Source: Perognathus longimembris pacificus (lineage: Eukaryota; Chordata; Mammalia; Rodentia; Heteromyidae). Taken from it: DNA of 64,000 nt. Shown here in pieces: positions 1 through 11,444 of this stretch. Position 1 is the first letter of the stretch, and each line of letters begins with the position of its first letter. Location of the stretch: positions 38,099,378 through 38,163,377 of the forward strand of contig NC_063171.1 of NCBI RefSeq assembly GCF_023159225.1, given 5' to 3'. The notes below the pieces were generated by a model, which was given only the letters and a program-made list of their open reading frames with translations, ran no database searches and had not been told where the DNA came from. A program made the position numbers and the translations under genes.

Positions 1-587
1 GTAATATCTGCTAAGTCCATTTCAAACATTTTACATAAATTATCTTACATAATTCTCTTACCAATCTTGTATTCATCTATTATAATTTATGTTTTACAGA
101 TGAAAAACATGAATTATGACAAAGTTATTAAACTTTAATGTCAAAGGCAAGATTCAAACTCATATTCTATTTCCTATGTCCATGCTCCAAGGCCCAGCAT
201 TTTAATGTCTTTATAATAATATTAATGAAATGAACTGTGGTCACTATGAAAGAAACCAACACACAGTACAGCCCAGACATTCAAGAGCACATAAGGAAAT
301 TAAATGTTCTTTTCCTTACTGAAGATAATGTTCTTGATCTGGGGAATTTTCCCATTGCATTAAATGATTTTTAGTATCTTCATTTTTAATCTGTGAGATC
401 AAGGTATTTGTTTCTTAAAAACACAGATAAACTTGTTACTTCTTCCCTCATTTTTCTCCCACAAATTTGATAAAAAATGTACTCACTGCCTTATGTATGA
501 AGCTGTAACCCCCCCCCCGAATATCACTTTGACAATAAAAAATAAGTTTTTTTAAGGTAAAAAAAACACAGATAAACAATTTCTTCT
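1..587. other. AT-rich intergenic DNA with a short L1 3' tail
   Basis: No gene is visible. Around 470-540 a stretch reading like the end of an L1 3' UTR (tgtactcactgcctta..., then caataaaa) resembles the better preserved L1 ends at 2336-2542 and 11032-11140. The rest is unassigned. Confidence 0.4.
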
Positions 588-589
588 TT

Positions 590-765
590 TCCTTTTATCT
601 TTTTAATTCCAGTACTGGGACTTGAACTTGAGGTAGGACCTCACATACTCACACACTCGGCTTTTCTACTTAAGGCTCACCACTCTATCATTTTGAGCCA
701 TACCTTCACTCCTAACTTTCTGATGATTACAAGTCTGTACCTTATTCATGTAACTGTAACCCCTC
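590..765 (-). repeat. Degraded ID-type SINE fragment
   Basis: The stretch contains the antisense signature of the ID/B1-ID composite SINEs of this window (ccagtactgggacttgaactt, followed by a remnant of the box region ending in attttgagcc). It is diverged and the ends are approximate. Confidence 0.5.
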
Positions 766-991
766 TGTATATAAACTGCACAAAAAAATTTTAAGAGAAA
801 GAGAAAAAATGAAGCATAGCTTGCATTTTAAAAAATACAATAAAAATAGACTAAAAGTAAAACAAATCTTAAAAAAAAATTCTTTCTGATTTGTCTGTCC
901 CTAGTGACTTCAAACTGGAATCCTCAGATTTCAGTCTCCTTCCTGAATTACAGGCATGAACCAGAACACAGCCAGATTAACAATTCCATAC

Positions 992-1133
<142 letters not shown>

Positions 1134-1244
1134 ACATACCTAGATGGATTGAGAGACAGTAACAAATATTCTTAAGACTGGAAATTTATTTCATGAAAAT
1201 GTTTCTGTTACAATAATGATAATTTTTTTCTCTCCAAATTCCAG

Positions 1245-2192
1245 ATGCGAAGCTTCAACAGAACCACCGTGGTTACACAGTTCATCCTGGTGGGCTTCTC
1301 CAGCCTCGGGGAGCTGCAGCTTCTGCTGTTTGCCGTCTTTCTTCTCCTATACTTAACAATCCTGATGGCCAATATGACCATCATGGCAGTTATCCGCTTC
1401 AGCCGCACACTGCACACTCCCATGTATGCTTTCTTGTTCATCCTTTCATTTTCTGAATCCTGCTACACTTTTGTCATCATCCCTCAGCTGCTGGCCCACC
1501 TGCTCTCAGCCACCAAGACCATCTCCTTTGTGGCCTGTGCCACCCAGCTCTTCTTCTTCCTGGGCTTTGCTTGCACCAACTGCTTTCTCATTGCAGTGAT
1601 GGGCTATGACCGCTATGCAGCCATCTGTCACCCCCTGAGGTACACGCTCATCATGAACAAAAGGCTGGGATTAGGGTTGGTTTCTCTGTCAGGATTCACC
1701 GGTTTCCTAATTGCTTTGGTGGCCACAAACCTCATCTGTGACATGCCTTTCTGTGGCCCCAACAAGGTCAACCACTATTTCTGTGATATGGCACCTGTTA
1801 TCAAATTAGCCTGCACGGACACCCATGTCAAAGAGCTGGCTCTGTTCAGCCTCAGCATCCTGGTGATCATGGTGCCTTTCCTGATGATCCTCATATCCTA
1901 CGGCTTCATAGTCAACACCATCCTGATGATCCCCTCAGCCGAGGGCAAGAGGAAGGCCTTCGCTACCTGTGCTTCTCACCTCACAGTGGTCTTCGTCCAC
2001 TATGGCTGCGCATCCATCATCTACCTCCGGCCCAAGTCCAAGTCTGCCTCAGACAAGGATCAGCTGGTGGCAGTGACCTACACAGTGGTCACTCCCCTAC
2101 TCAATCCTCTTGTCTACAGTCTGAGGAACCAGGAGGTAAAGACTGCACTGAAAAGAGTGATGGGAATGCCCATCACTACCAAGAGGAGTTAA
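1245..2192 (+). CDS. Olfactory receptor, family 10 (OR10T2-like by position)
   Basis: A class A, seven-transmembrane odorant receptor of 315 aa in one uninterrupted exon, the usual size and structure for the family. It would signal through the olfactory G protein in sensory neuron cilia. Family motifs are all present: N-glycosylation site at N5, LHTPMY at 56-61 (end of TM2), MGYDRYAAICHP at 119-130 (end of TM3), KAFATCASH at 237-245 (TM6) and PLLNPLVYSLRN at 284-295 (TM7). The start ATG sits directly after a polypyrimidine tract and CAG (ctctccaaattccag|ATG), which looks like a splice acceptor, so a 5' non-coding exon upstream is likely. The closing KSKSASDKDQL...TPLLNPLVYSLRN region is typical of OR10. 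Lying beside CD1E in opposite orientation it matches human OR10T2, but the subfamily assignment rests on position, not alignment. No lesions seen. Confidence 0.93.
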   Translation: MRSFNRTTVVTQFILVGFSSLGELQLLLFAVFLLLYLTILMANMTIMAVIRFSRTLHTPMYAFLFILSFSESCYTFVIIPQLLAHLLSATKTISFVACATQLFFFLGFACTNCFLIAVMGYDRYAAICHPLRYTLIMNKRLGLGLVSLSGFTGFLIALVATNLICDMPFCGPNKVNHYFCDMAPVIKLACTDTHVKELALFSLSILVIMVPFLMILISYGFIVNTILMIPSAEGKRKAFATCASHLTVVFVHYGCASIIYLRPKSKSASDKDQLVAVTYTVVTPLLNPLVYSLRNQEVKTALKRVMGMPITTKRS

Positions 2193-2335
2193 GAACATTT
2201 CTTAAACTCAACTAGGAAATTCAGACTTAAAATCAAGACTTCAAAAATGAGAAATCAAAGACTTATTGGGATCTCTGACATGTTAGACACCACTACGTAG
2301 ACAGTGTTTCCTATCCCAGAAGAATGTACAAGTCA

Positions 2336-2542
2336 CAGGGTAAAAAAAGATAAACAACTACAAAAGCAATACTTGCAAAACTGGTATAAATGAACTGAAC
2401 AACTTATGGGGGGGAAGGGAAAAGGGAAGGGGGGAAGGGGGAATGAGGGATGAGGTAACAAACAGTACAAGAAATGTATCCAATGCCTAATGTATGAAAC
2501 TGTAACCTCTCTGTACATCAGTTTGATAATAAAAATAAAAAA
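2336..2542 (+). mobile_element. Severely 5'-truncated L1 (3' UTR only)
   Basis: A 3' UTR piece with a G-rich polypurine tract (about 2405-2450) and a terminal caataaaa-type tail. It is flanked by a perfect 13-bp target-site duplication, aatgtacaagtca, at 2323-2335 and 2543-2555. The clean duplication suggests a fairly recent insertion. Confidence 0.85.
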
Positions 2543-2555
2543 AATGTACAAGTCA

Positions 2556-3303
2556 ATCTACATTGTCCAGTGCCTGGCTAGAAAAAAGAGAAGACATCTC
2601 ATACTTGACCAAAATATAAAAAATAGACAAGGATGAAAGCTTCTTGGGAGAAGACACAGATAACCGGATTTGCTGGAAGGATATAGATAAAGGTTGTGAG
2701 AGCTCTTTTTGATAATGAATATTTATGCTTTCTGAGAAAAAGAAAGGGTTTGGCATGAGGAGGAAAACAAGAGAGAGAAATCTGAAATGCAACTTAAATG
2801 GAGAACAAGCTATCAATACTAAGGAACGAATTTTAACTGATGAAAAACATTATTTAATATTACCAAAATTGTGAAGGTCAAATTTTTAAACTGTTATTAA
2901 ATTAAGTATGAAGTAATCACTTCAGTTTATGTTTGTAGTTTCACTTTGCGTGGTAATGCATTCTTCTGTGTGTGTGTGTGTGTGTGTGTGCAAGACCACT
3001 TGGTATTTGATGCTTTTGCTTGTTGGCTGGCACTCTATCACCTGTACCACACCTCACCTCCAACACCAATGTGTTTAAGTATTTCTAAGGATGAATGACA
3101 ACACTTACTTGATGCTACCATGTGCATAGCCCCAGGGAGGCAAAACCCACCCTAATCTTTTAACTTACTGTCCCTATGATGGAAATAATACACTTAAGTG
3201 AATCCTATACCTTCTTGTGATAAGTTCTATTATAAACACTAAACAGAATTGATTTTAAATCCTAACTCCAATGTTTACAAGCTGTGTATTATACATGTTC
3301 TTT
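2556..3303. other. Intergenic DNA, no gene seen
   Basis: Contains a (TG)n run at about 2970-2990. Open frames are short and have no family resemblance. Confidence 0.5.
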
Positions 3304-3319
3304 AAAACCGTGGAAGCAT

Positions 3320-3520
3320 GGGCTGGGGATATAGCCTAGTGGCAAGAGTGCCTGCCTCGGATACACGAGGCCCTAAGTTCCATTCCCCAGCACCACATAT
3401 ACAGAAAATGGCCAGAAGCGGCGCTGTGGCTCAAGTGGCAGAGTGCTAGCCTTGAGCAAAAAGAAGCCAGGGACAGTGCTCAGGCCCTGAGTCCAAGGCC
3501 CAGGACTGGCCAAAAAAAAA
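3320..3520 (+). mobile_element. ID-dimer SINE (tRNA-derived), young copy
   Basis: Starts ggctggggatatagcctagt with pol III A and B boxes (box B within ggttcgattcc-like sequence), followed by a second ID-like half ending aggactggcc and an A tail. A target-site duplication aaccgtggaagc flanks it (about 3306-3317 and 3521-3532). Confidence 0.9.
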
Positions 3521-4242
3521 AACCGTGGAAGCTAATGAACTTGGAACTTTGGGGAATCTTCTTGCGATTTCTCCATTTTTCCCCTTTTCTGAGTTAGTAA
3601 TGTTATTGTCCTTTGTCTTTCAGTTGTGAAAGTTGGTTACTATTGGGGTTTCCTTCCTTCCTGCCCAACAATCCAACACATACTAGAATTTCTTTAAAAA
3701 AAAAAAAAACAATTTTTTTGAATTTTTAACATCATGTCACAGCACACAAATAGAAATCTCCATTATATTTTGACTGAGAGACTGAAAATGACATATAAGT
3801 AAGAGATTCTTTGTGTAACTGATTGACAGAATGTTATTTCCCTTAAGTACCTTGAATTCCCATGGCAAAATGAGCATTCATATCTAATGCAGTAGCCTTA
3901 GAAAGTTATATCATGTGTTGGTTCTCAAAAAGAAAAAAGTTGTTTGTTGTGTTTATTATTCTACTTATTCTGCTTGTGAGGTATAATTTCTTAATACTAT
4001 ACCATGGTGAGGTATGATTATAAAACCTAACTATTGGTTTTTAACTGAGATAAGGCAAGTGTTTCGGAAATGCTAAATTACATCAAAAATAGAAAATCAT
4101 AAAACTCTAAAAGTATCATATATTTGCATTATTTTGCAAATGTCTCTAAATTCTTGCTCACCTTTAATCTGGCTGGTGATGCTGCTAAGTTGTATACATG
4201 CTTGTATAGCATGTATATGACCATAGGGTCAACCCTCATCAA

Positions 4243-4342
4243 TACATACATACCTACATACATACATACACACAAACACACATACATCATACATACATAC
4301 ATACATACATACATACATACATACATACATACATACATACAT
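4243..4342. repeat. (CATA)n microsatellite
   Basis: Tandem catacata units with a few interruptions near the left end; translations in all frames are repeat-only. Confidence 0.95.
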
Positions 4343-4392
4343 CAGGATATAGATAAAGTATGTGAGTGGAGTTATGATGAAAGAATTCTAAT

Positions 4393-4614
4393 GGGGCTGG
4401 GGATATAGCCTAGCGGCAAGAGTGCCTGCCTCGGATACACGAGGCCCTAGGTTCGATTCCCCAGCACCACATATACAGAAAACGGCCAGAAGCGGCGCTG
4501 TGGCTCAAGTGGCAGAGTGCTAGCCTTGAGCGGGAAGAAGCCAGGGACAGTGCTCAGGCCCTGAGTCCAAGGCCCAGGACTGGCAAAAAAAAAAAAAAAA
4601 AAAAAAAAAAATAC
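4393..4614 (+). mobile_element. ID-dimer SINE
   Basis: Same structure as the copy at 3320, with a run of about 27 A at the 3' end. The 13-bp target-site duplication gaaagaattctaa is perfect (4379-4391 and 4615-4627). Confidence 0.92.
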
Positions 4615-4627
4615 GAAAGAATTCTAA

Positions 4628-6785
4628 ATACCTCTTATCAGGTAGTCTAATACAAAAATTAAAAGCCTTATTCATAAATGAAGCTATCAATGAACACATT
4701 TTAGGCTATAGCAAAGCATTTTTAGTATATGAGCCATCCTTTTTATTTCATCAAGATCAAGGATAGGTATATAATATATAATAAAATGTAATAAGATGGT
4801 GATTGTGTAGTTGAACTGTAAAAGATTCTTTTGAATTCTGGCCCCAAAGTACATGTATTTTTATGGGCTTTTTTTTACATCATTCTCCTCTGTGTAGTAA
4901 TGTTAGTTAATTGTTTTGTGAGTAGAAAATAAGATAAAAAAGCATAATAAAGGAAAAATTTCATGGTACATATGTCTAATATATGTCTGAATACTATCAT
5001 TGTTCTTTTTAATAAGTGGTTTATTTGAATGTTTTAAATTTGTTTTATTAAGTTCTTTGATAGAGTCTTCCATTAAGTATCTGATGCAGGTAGACACAAA
5101 ACTATGTCCTCACTAACCCAAACATGGACATGTTCTAAAGGCCAGAAGTAAAAACTCTAATGGGAATCTGTGGGGTTTGTTTATGCAGCATCTCTCTTTC
5201 AGGGAATTTTCTCTTGATTCCATGTAGACTAATTAGGGGACTACACTACAGGCATTAATCACCTTGACCACAGATTTGAGCAAAACTCAGGGAGGAAAAC
5301 CATTTTCTCTCACCCAGGATTCAAACTCTTGCGAAGAAACAGAGAAATGGTGATTGGAAATCCTCCAACAGTAAGTCCCTAAAGAGATGATTAGCAAGAT
5401 TCCACAGCTGAGATTTTTCTTTAAGCATTATTCTGTTTTCTTTACATAACCCAATAATCTAGTTCTTATGTTTATTGTCCAGGAGCATGAACTATTTGGG
5501 GCTATCCTAAAAGTTCCATTATTACTTACAGAAGTCCATTAGGTTAACATTGAGGACTTTATAAAAAGAAATTTTGCAGTAGTTGAAAACCAGCAAGCTA
5601 TGATTTTATGAATGCCTAGAGGACCCCAGGGCCAAAGATAAAGAATAGCTTACCCCTTCCATTAAGACCAGGAGCTATAGTACCAAATCTATGTCCAATC
5701 CCAGTTCCCACAAGGGAACATAAAGGGCTGGGTGACAGCAGTCACCTGATGTGGTGATCCAGTTGTGTGCACTGCCAGAGAAGAGCTAGAGCATGGGCCA
5801 CTACAGCAGCTCAGTCTGGCTGGACTTTAGATAGGTTACTTCCTGGCTCAAATCTCCTGTTCTCACTTTTCTCAGAGAATATACTATTAATAACACTAAT
5901 AACTACATTTTTCCCACTGTCCATCTGAGATACAAACATTTGTAAATACCCCTTGACTGTAGAACCCAAGAATGTCTTCCCCAAGAACCTGGGAGTCATT
6001 CTTTCCAAATACAACTGTCAAAGTAGCAAGCATCCTTAGCTCCCATTTTTCTGAGTCAGAGTAAAGGCCTAGTTTCAGTAGGTACCTTGCAGACTATCAC
6101 ATGTTGTAATGACATGAAACCTATTTTACCTTTTTATAAAGGAATTTAATAATCATGGATGGCCAGGATCCTCTAGCACTTTCCTATCTTCTTCCTTTTT
6201 CATCTTCCTTTTTTTTCTTTTCTTTTTTTTAATTGACCCTGTGTGGGTGAAGTTGCCCAACTAGGCTGAGTTCTAATCTTCCTGCTTTATTGCAATACCC
6301 CTAAATAAAACCTTCCACTCTTGTGTAACATCATCTTTTAATAGTTGTACAAAGGAGTTGCCATTTAGCAAAGTCGTTTATGAATACAATACATCTTGAT
6401 TAATGTCACTCCTTTCAACATTCTCACCCATCCCTCCTCTACCCAGCCCCTCTTGTACTGTTCTTAATTTTGTAGGCTATACGTTGGACTCTTGACTGCC
6501 ATTCTCCCCCTCTTCTCCACTTCATTTGTCTATACCTTTCCCCTACCCCTTACCCTTTTTGAGTACTCACTTCCTAGTATTTATTTTGTTGAATATTTAC
6601 TTTGCCTTTCTAAGGAATTACACCATTTGAGTTCTCCCTTGAATCTACCATATTTCAACTAGTACATTTATATATTGTTGCATAGCACCCAACATACTTG
6701 TGAGACATAAAGAAAGTGAAATATATTGTATCTAACTTTCTTAGCTCTGAAAATGGTGCTATAGTACCTACTTCAAAGATTCTTG
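4628..6785. other. Intergenic DNA, no gene recognised
   Basis: AT-rich sequence without long open frames. The part from about 6300 to 6700 (pyrimidine-rich, tctcacccatccctcctctacc) resembles an antisense L1 3' UTR polypurine region, but this is weak. Confidence 0.35.
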
Positions 6786-6787
6786 GA

Positions 6788-7019
6788 ACGCTAGGTGCCA
6801 GTGGCTCACACTTGTAATCCTAGCTACTCAAGAGGCTCAGAACGAAGAATCCAGGTTCAAAGTCAGCCCAGGCAGGAAAATCCATGAGACTTTCATTTCC
6901 AATGAACTACCAAAATATCCGGAAGTGGAGCTGTGGCTCAGTGGTAAAGCATTTGAGCACAAAAGCTTAGAAATGGTGAAGTGCTAGGGTCCTGTGTTCA
7001 AGTCCCAGGTCCTTCCCCC
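6788..7019 (+). mobile_element. B1-like/ID composite SINE
   Basis: Left part is B1/Alu-like (agtggctcacacttgtaatc, ctagctactcaagaggct). Right part is ID-like (ggagctgtggctcagtggta) and ends in caagtcccaggtcc. Moderately diverged. Confidence 0.8.
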
Positions 7020-7559
7020 CAAAAAAGGATCTTATAAGAATATCATAACATTTAAGCATCTGAGACATAGTAGAATCATTATATTTTATAGTATTTTTAT
7101 CTAACCTAGGGATTTGTGAATGCTAGGCAAACACTACCACTGAGCTGTACATAGGGCTCCCATAGCAAGGTCTTAAGGAATGTTATTTCTCTACCTTTTT
7201 CCTATGTTATCATTTTGGGGGGAATTTTGTTATAGCAACCTCTAACAATATGTACCTACATTTCCTCAACAGTAGGAATAAAATGAGAGAAAGTAATAAT
7301 GATATAACAGGTAAACCTCAACATGGACTGAGAAGTCACAAGCGTGAAAAGGTAGGCATTATTATTATTAAGTAGACTTAATAAAGACAAACAAATAATA
7401 TAAATGACTATCTCAAGAAGTTTAAGAGCTTATATTAAATGAACAGATTTCTTACAATATTTTAGTGGAGTTCCACCTTCAAGTTATATTGAATTTTTAG
7501 ATCACTTTCATTAATATTAATACATGAACATAGGATGGTTTTCAATTTATTTAAGCCTT

Positions 7560-8870
7560 TAAATTTCTTTACTTGATGTTTTGTAGCTTCCCATGTATGA
7601 ATATTTACTTCCTTGGTTAAAGTTGTACCTAATTATTTGATGTTGTTAATAATCTTTTTTATAATTTCCCTTTTATGTTATTCATTCTTGATGTATAGGA
7701 GGGAAATTTTAGACTCATTTCATATTCTGCAACTGAATGAGTTTATTTATTACTCTGAAAAAAATTTTAATGTAAGCTTTAGGGCCTTCTATATACATAT
7801 CATTGGTGAACAGAGATAGTTAACTTCTTCCATTCCAAGTTGAATGTCTTATTTTTTTCTTGCATAATTTTGTGGATTAGGGTTACCAGCACTGAATTGA
7901 AGTGGAAGTGAGAGTGACATGCTGGCTTTGTTCCTACTCCTAGTTTTTGCCATTGAGTATAACGCTAGCTGTGGGCATCTCATGTTTGGCCATTAGTATA
8001 GAAAAATAATTCCCTCCTATTCCAAGTTGGTTGAGAGCTTACATACTGAAAGTGAGTTTAATTTCACCAAATGCTTTATCCGTGGTTATTAAGGTGATGG
8101 TGCGATTTTTTATCCTTCATTGTATCATGGTGTTTCATATTAATTTATTGGTCTATGTTGAAGTATATTTTACATCCATTGGGTAAAATTCACTTGATCA
8201 TGATTCCTGGTCCTTTGAAATGCTATTAAAACTGGATTTGCTAGTGTTTTGTTGAAGATTTTTGTATTTGTATTCATGAGGAATATTGGCCTATGTTTGT
8301 CTAGCTTTGTTATGAATGTGATTTGGGCCTCATAAAATGAGCTTGGAAAAATTCCCTGTTTGATGAATGAAAAGGATTAGTGTTAATTCTGTAAATGTTT
8401 GGTCTAATTTAGCAATGTAGCCATCTGGTATTTGGCTTTTCTTTCTTGGGACATTTTTTATTATTGCTATCATTTCACTCATAATTGGCCTAGTCTGATT
8501 TTCTATTTATGATTCAGTCAGGGCTGGTTGTAGTCTCTAAGAAATGTGTTCACCTGTTCTGGGTTGATGAACTGGCTAGCCTATAATTGTATATAGCAGC
8601 CTCTTGTGATACTTTGTAGTTCTATGGTGTGAAATGCCACCTTTGTTTCTAATTTTATTATTTGAGTCTCCTCTCTTTTTTCCTTAGTTAAACTTAAGGT
8701 TTATCAATTTTGGTGATCTCCTCAAAAAATTCTTTTCTATTTTTTCTATTCTCTCATTCATTGTTTTTAACCAAATCTTCATTTTCCCTTTCTTTTACTT
8801 TTGGGCTTAGTTTACTCCTCTAATTTCTTGTAGCACAAAGTTAGGCACAACCATTCTTATCTTTGAAAGT
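7560..8870 (-). mobile_element. Old L1 fragment, ORF2 reverse-transcriptase region, antisense
   Basis: The plus strand reads as the complement of L1 ORF2, with recognisable L1 phrases such as acttgatcatgattcctggtcct, tttgttgaagatttttg and aggaatattggcctatg. The frame is broken by many stops, so it is a dead fragment. It belongs to an older L1 family. Ends are approximate. Confidence 0.75.
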
Positions 8871-8974
8871 GGGAGAGTGATGTACACAAGCAGGAGTACA
8901 TGCAACTTCACTAAGATTTTATCACATATCTCTCAGAAAATAAGCAAAATACTCATCTCATTAAAATTAACCAA

Positions 8975-9055
8975 AAAGAAGAAGAAGAAGAAGAAGAAGA
9001 AGAAGAAGAAGAAGAAGAAGAAGAAGAAGAAGAAGAAGAAGAAGAAGAAGAAGAA
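8975..9055 (+). repeat. (AAG)n microsatellite
   Basis: About 26 pure AAG units, immediately before the composite SINE at 9059. Confidence 0.95.
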
Positions 9056-9058
9056 ACA

Positions 9059-9256
9059 TTTGCTGGGCTCTGGTGGCTCACACTTGTAACCCTAGCTACT
9101 CAGGAGCCTGAGATCTGAGGATCACAGTGAGAAGCCAGTCTAGGCAGGAAAGTCCAGAAGTGGTGCCATGCCTCAAGTGGTAGAGTACTTGCCTTGAGGA
9201 AAAGAAGCTGAAGGACAGTGCTCAGGCCAGGCCCTGAGTTCAAGCCTAGCAGAAAA
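9059..9256 (+). mobile_element. B1-like/ID composite SINE
   Basis: Begins ctgggctctggtggctcacacttg and ends with the ID-like ggccctgagttcaagcctagc. Its A-rich tail has expanded into the AAAG array that follows. Confidence 0.8.
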
Positions 9257-9285
9257 ATGAAAGAAAGAAAGAAAGAAAGAAAGAG

Positions 9286-9372
<87 letters not shown>

Positions 9373-9376
9373 GAAA

Positions 9377-9441
<65 letters not shown>

Positions 9442-9535
9442 GGGAAAGGAAGGAAGAAAGGAAGGAAGGAAGGAAGGAAGGGAATGAGGGAAGGGAAGGA
9501 AGGAAGGAAGGAAAGAAGAAAGGAAGGAAAGAAAC
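9257..9535 (+). repeat. (AAAG)n/(GGAA)n microsatellite grown from a SINE tail
   Basis: About 180 bp of AAAG units with occasional AGAG interruptions, then GGAA/AGGG units. Together with the AAG array at 8975 it brackets one SINE with two long purine tracts on the same strand. Confidence 0.95.
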
Positions 9536-10420
9536 ACTTTGTAGTTATGGAAGGTTGTTAGGGCTCACTGCATGTGGACATATGAATATTTTTATATATC
9601 ATCTGTTAATTTTTTACCAAAATCTATATTCAAGTCTGACCTGCAAACTATAAAATTTGAAAGACTCATACCCAAAGATTTTTGTTTATTTTACCCACAA
9701 ATTTAATTCCAAAGCCCATTTGAATGTTGTTATTGATGTATATATAGTACTACAGATCAAACTCAGGACCTCATACATGCTAGCAAATTATTGTACCACT
9801 AAGTTATGTCCCCTGAATGGACCAAGAAAATGTGGTATATATACACAATGGAATTCTACACTTCCATCATGAAGAAATGTTATATTTGACATGATGTACT
9901 CTGTATTATATTATATCTGATATTGGTATATGATATTACATTTCCATAAGTAAATGGAAAGAATTGGAAAAATTATATTAAGCAAAGTAAGTCATACCCA
10001 AAGAAACATAAGTTGCATGGCTTCCTTCATATGTAGTAACTAGAATGTGCCTATAAATTTGCTAGTAGACACATTGGATGGCAAAGACAAAAAGTACACT
10101 TGGACATGATAAATTATACAGGTCTCTAGACATTCACACAATGAGACCAAAGGAGAATATTCTTAGGAGAGGACCACAAAGGCTCAATAGCTATGGAAAT
10201 ATGATCATATAAAGTGATATTTGTCTAAATGAACTCCAAGGTTTGTTTTTTTCCCCTTTGTAGCTGTTTTATTTTCTGTATCTTTCTTGTTTGTAAGTTT
10301 GTCTGAGGAAGGGTAAGGAGAGAAGACAGAAATGGAGGGACTAAGGGTGAACAAATGTAGCAGTGTTGAAATGAACTACAAAACTTGTGGGGAGGACAAG
10401 AGTGTAAACACTGGGAAAGA

Positions 10421-10527
10421 GTGCTCGCTTCAGCAGCACATATACTAAAATTGGAACAATACAGAGAAGATTAGCATGGCCCCTGTGCAAGGATGACACG
10501 CAAATTCGTGAAGCATTCCATATTTTT
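10421..10527 (+). pseudogene. RNU6: U6 snRNA-derived retrocopy
   Basis: A full-length 107-nt U6 sequence: gtgctcgcttcagcagcaca at the 5' end, then atactaaaattggaac, agattagcatggcccctg, gcaaggatgacacgcaaatt, and ending ttccatattttt. Compared with the canonical RNA I see four changes, all compatible with CpG decay (cagcag for cggcag, gaacaat for gaacgat, ctgtgc for ctgcgc, gcattcc for gcgttcc). No U6 promoter (PSE/TATA) is visible upstream, where the sequence is L1 3' UTR, so it is a pseudogene. It is joined directly to an L1 tail. Confidence 0.93.
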
Positions 10528-11020
10528 ACAGGAGCCCTTATGAACACATAAGATAATCCTAAGTGAAATGAACTCCATGTTATAGAAACAATTGTTATAT
10601 CACAGTTGTAAATACTTTCAACGTGCCATATGTAACTGTAGCCTCTATTATTGATGATATTCCTGTATCACCTTCCTGTGGTTGTACCTACACTATCTCT
10701 ATATCTTATCTGAGTATATTGGAAACCAGTGTATTAGAACCAGGAAATTGGAAGGGAATACCAAAATCGAGAGACACAGGGTAAAAAAAAAAAAAAAAAA
10801 AAGGCAAACAACTACAAAAGCAGTACTTACAAACTGTTTGGTGAAAATGAACTGAACAACTGAACAACTCATGGGGGGAGGGGAAAGGGAAAGAGGGAGG
10901 GGGGAGGAAGGAATGAGGGACGAGGTAACAAACAGTACAAGAAATGTATCCAATGCCTAATGTATGAAACTGTAACCTCTCTGTAATTCAGTTTGATAAT
11001 AAAAATATATTTTAAAAAAA
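10528..11020 (+). mobile_element. L1 3' end fused to U6 (U6-L1 chimera)
   Basis: Directly downstream of U6 the sequence is L1 3' UTR with its polypurine tract (10870-10920) and a caataaaa-type A-rich tail. The unit 10421-11020 is bounded by actgggaaaga (10410-10420) and actaggaaaga (11021-11031), an 11-bp target-site duplication with one difference, so U6 and L1 moved as one piece. Confidence 0.85.
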
Positions 11021-11254
11021 ACTAGGAAAGAGAGGGGGGAAAGGGTAACACTGTTCAAAAGGAAATGTACTCATTACCTGACTTATATAACTGTAACCCT
11101 TATGTACATTACCTTTACAGTTACAATAAATAAATACCAAAAATACTAAGCTATGTACCCTTCCTGTGAGTCTAGAACATTCTTTAGAAGATCTCTCTAC
11201 AAATATAGTCAAGTGATAGGAAATTAAGCAGGACTTATTTCACAGGTTCACGTT

Positions 11255-11444
11255 AGGATAGGATAGGAGAGGAGAGGAGAGGAGAGGAGAGGAGAGGAGA
11301 AGAGAGGAGAGGAGAGGAGAGGAGAGGAGAGGAGAGGAGAGGAGAGGAGAGGAGAGGAGAGGAGAGGATAGAATAGGATAGGGTAGAGTAGGATAGGATA
11401 TGGTACGGTAGGGTATGGTAAGGTAGGGTATGATAGGATAGGAT
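11255..11444 (+). repeat. (GGAGA)n/(GGATA)n pentanucleotide array
   Basis: A core of GGAGA units flanked on both sides by GGATA and GGGTA/GGTATG variant units. The complement gives a pure proline/leucine/serine low-complexity frame, which is not a gene. Confidence 0.95.

Larger units (their letters stand above)
9810..11140 (+). mobile_element. L1 3' end, interrupted by a later insertion
   Basis: 9810-10409 reads as the L1 3' region (aatggaccaagaaaatgtgg, caatggaattctaca, then gaactccaagg and a long 3' UTR). 11032-11140 continues it (gggggaaagggtaacactgttc ... tgtaacccttatgtacatta ... caataaataaa). The interruption is the U6-L1 unit at 10421-11020. Confidence 0.75.

Noticed and set aside
10341..10547. 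Minus-strand frame over the U6 sequence
   Set aside because: It overlaps a full-length U6 match, which is the better explanation.
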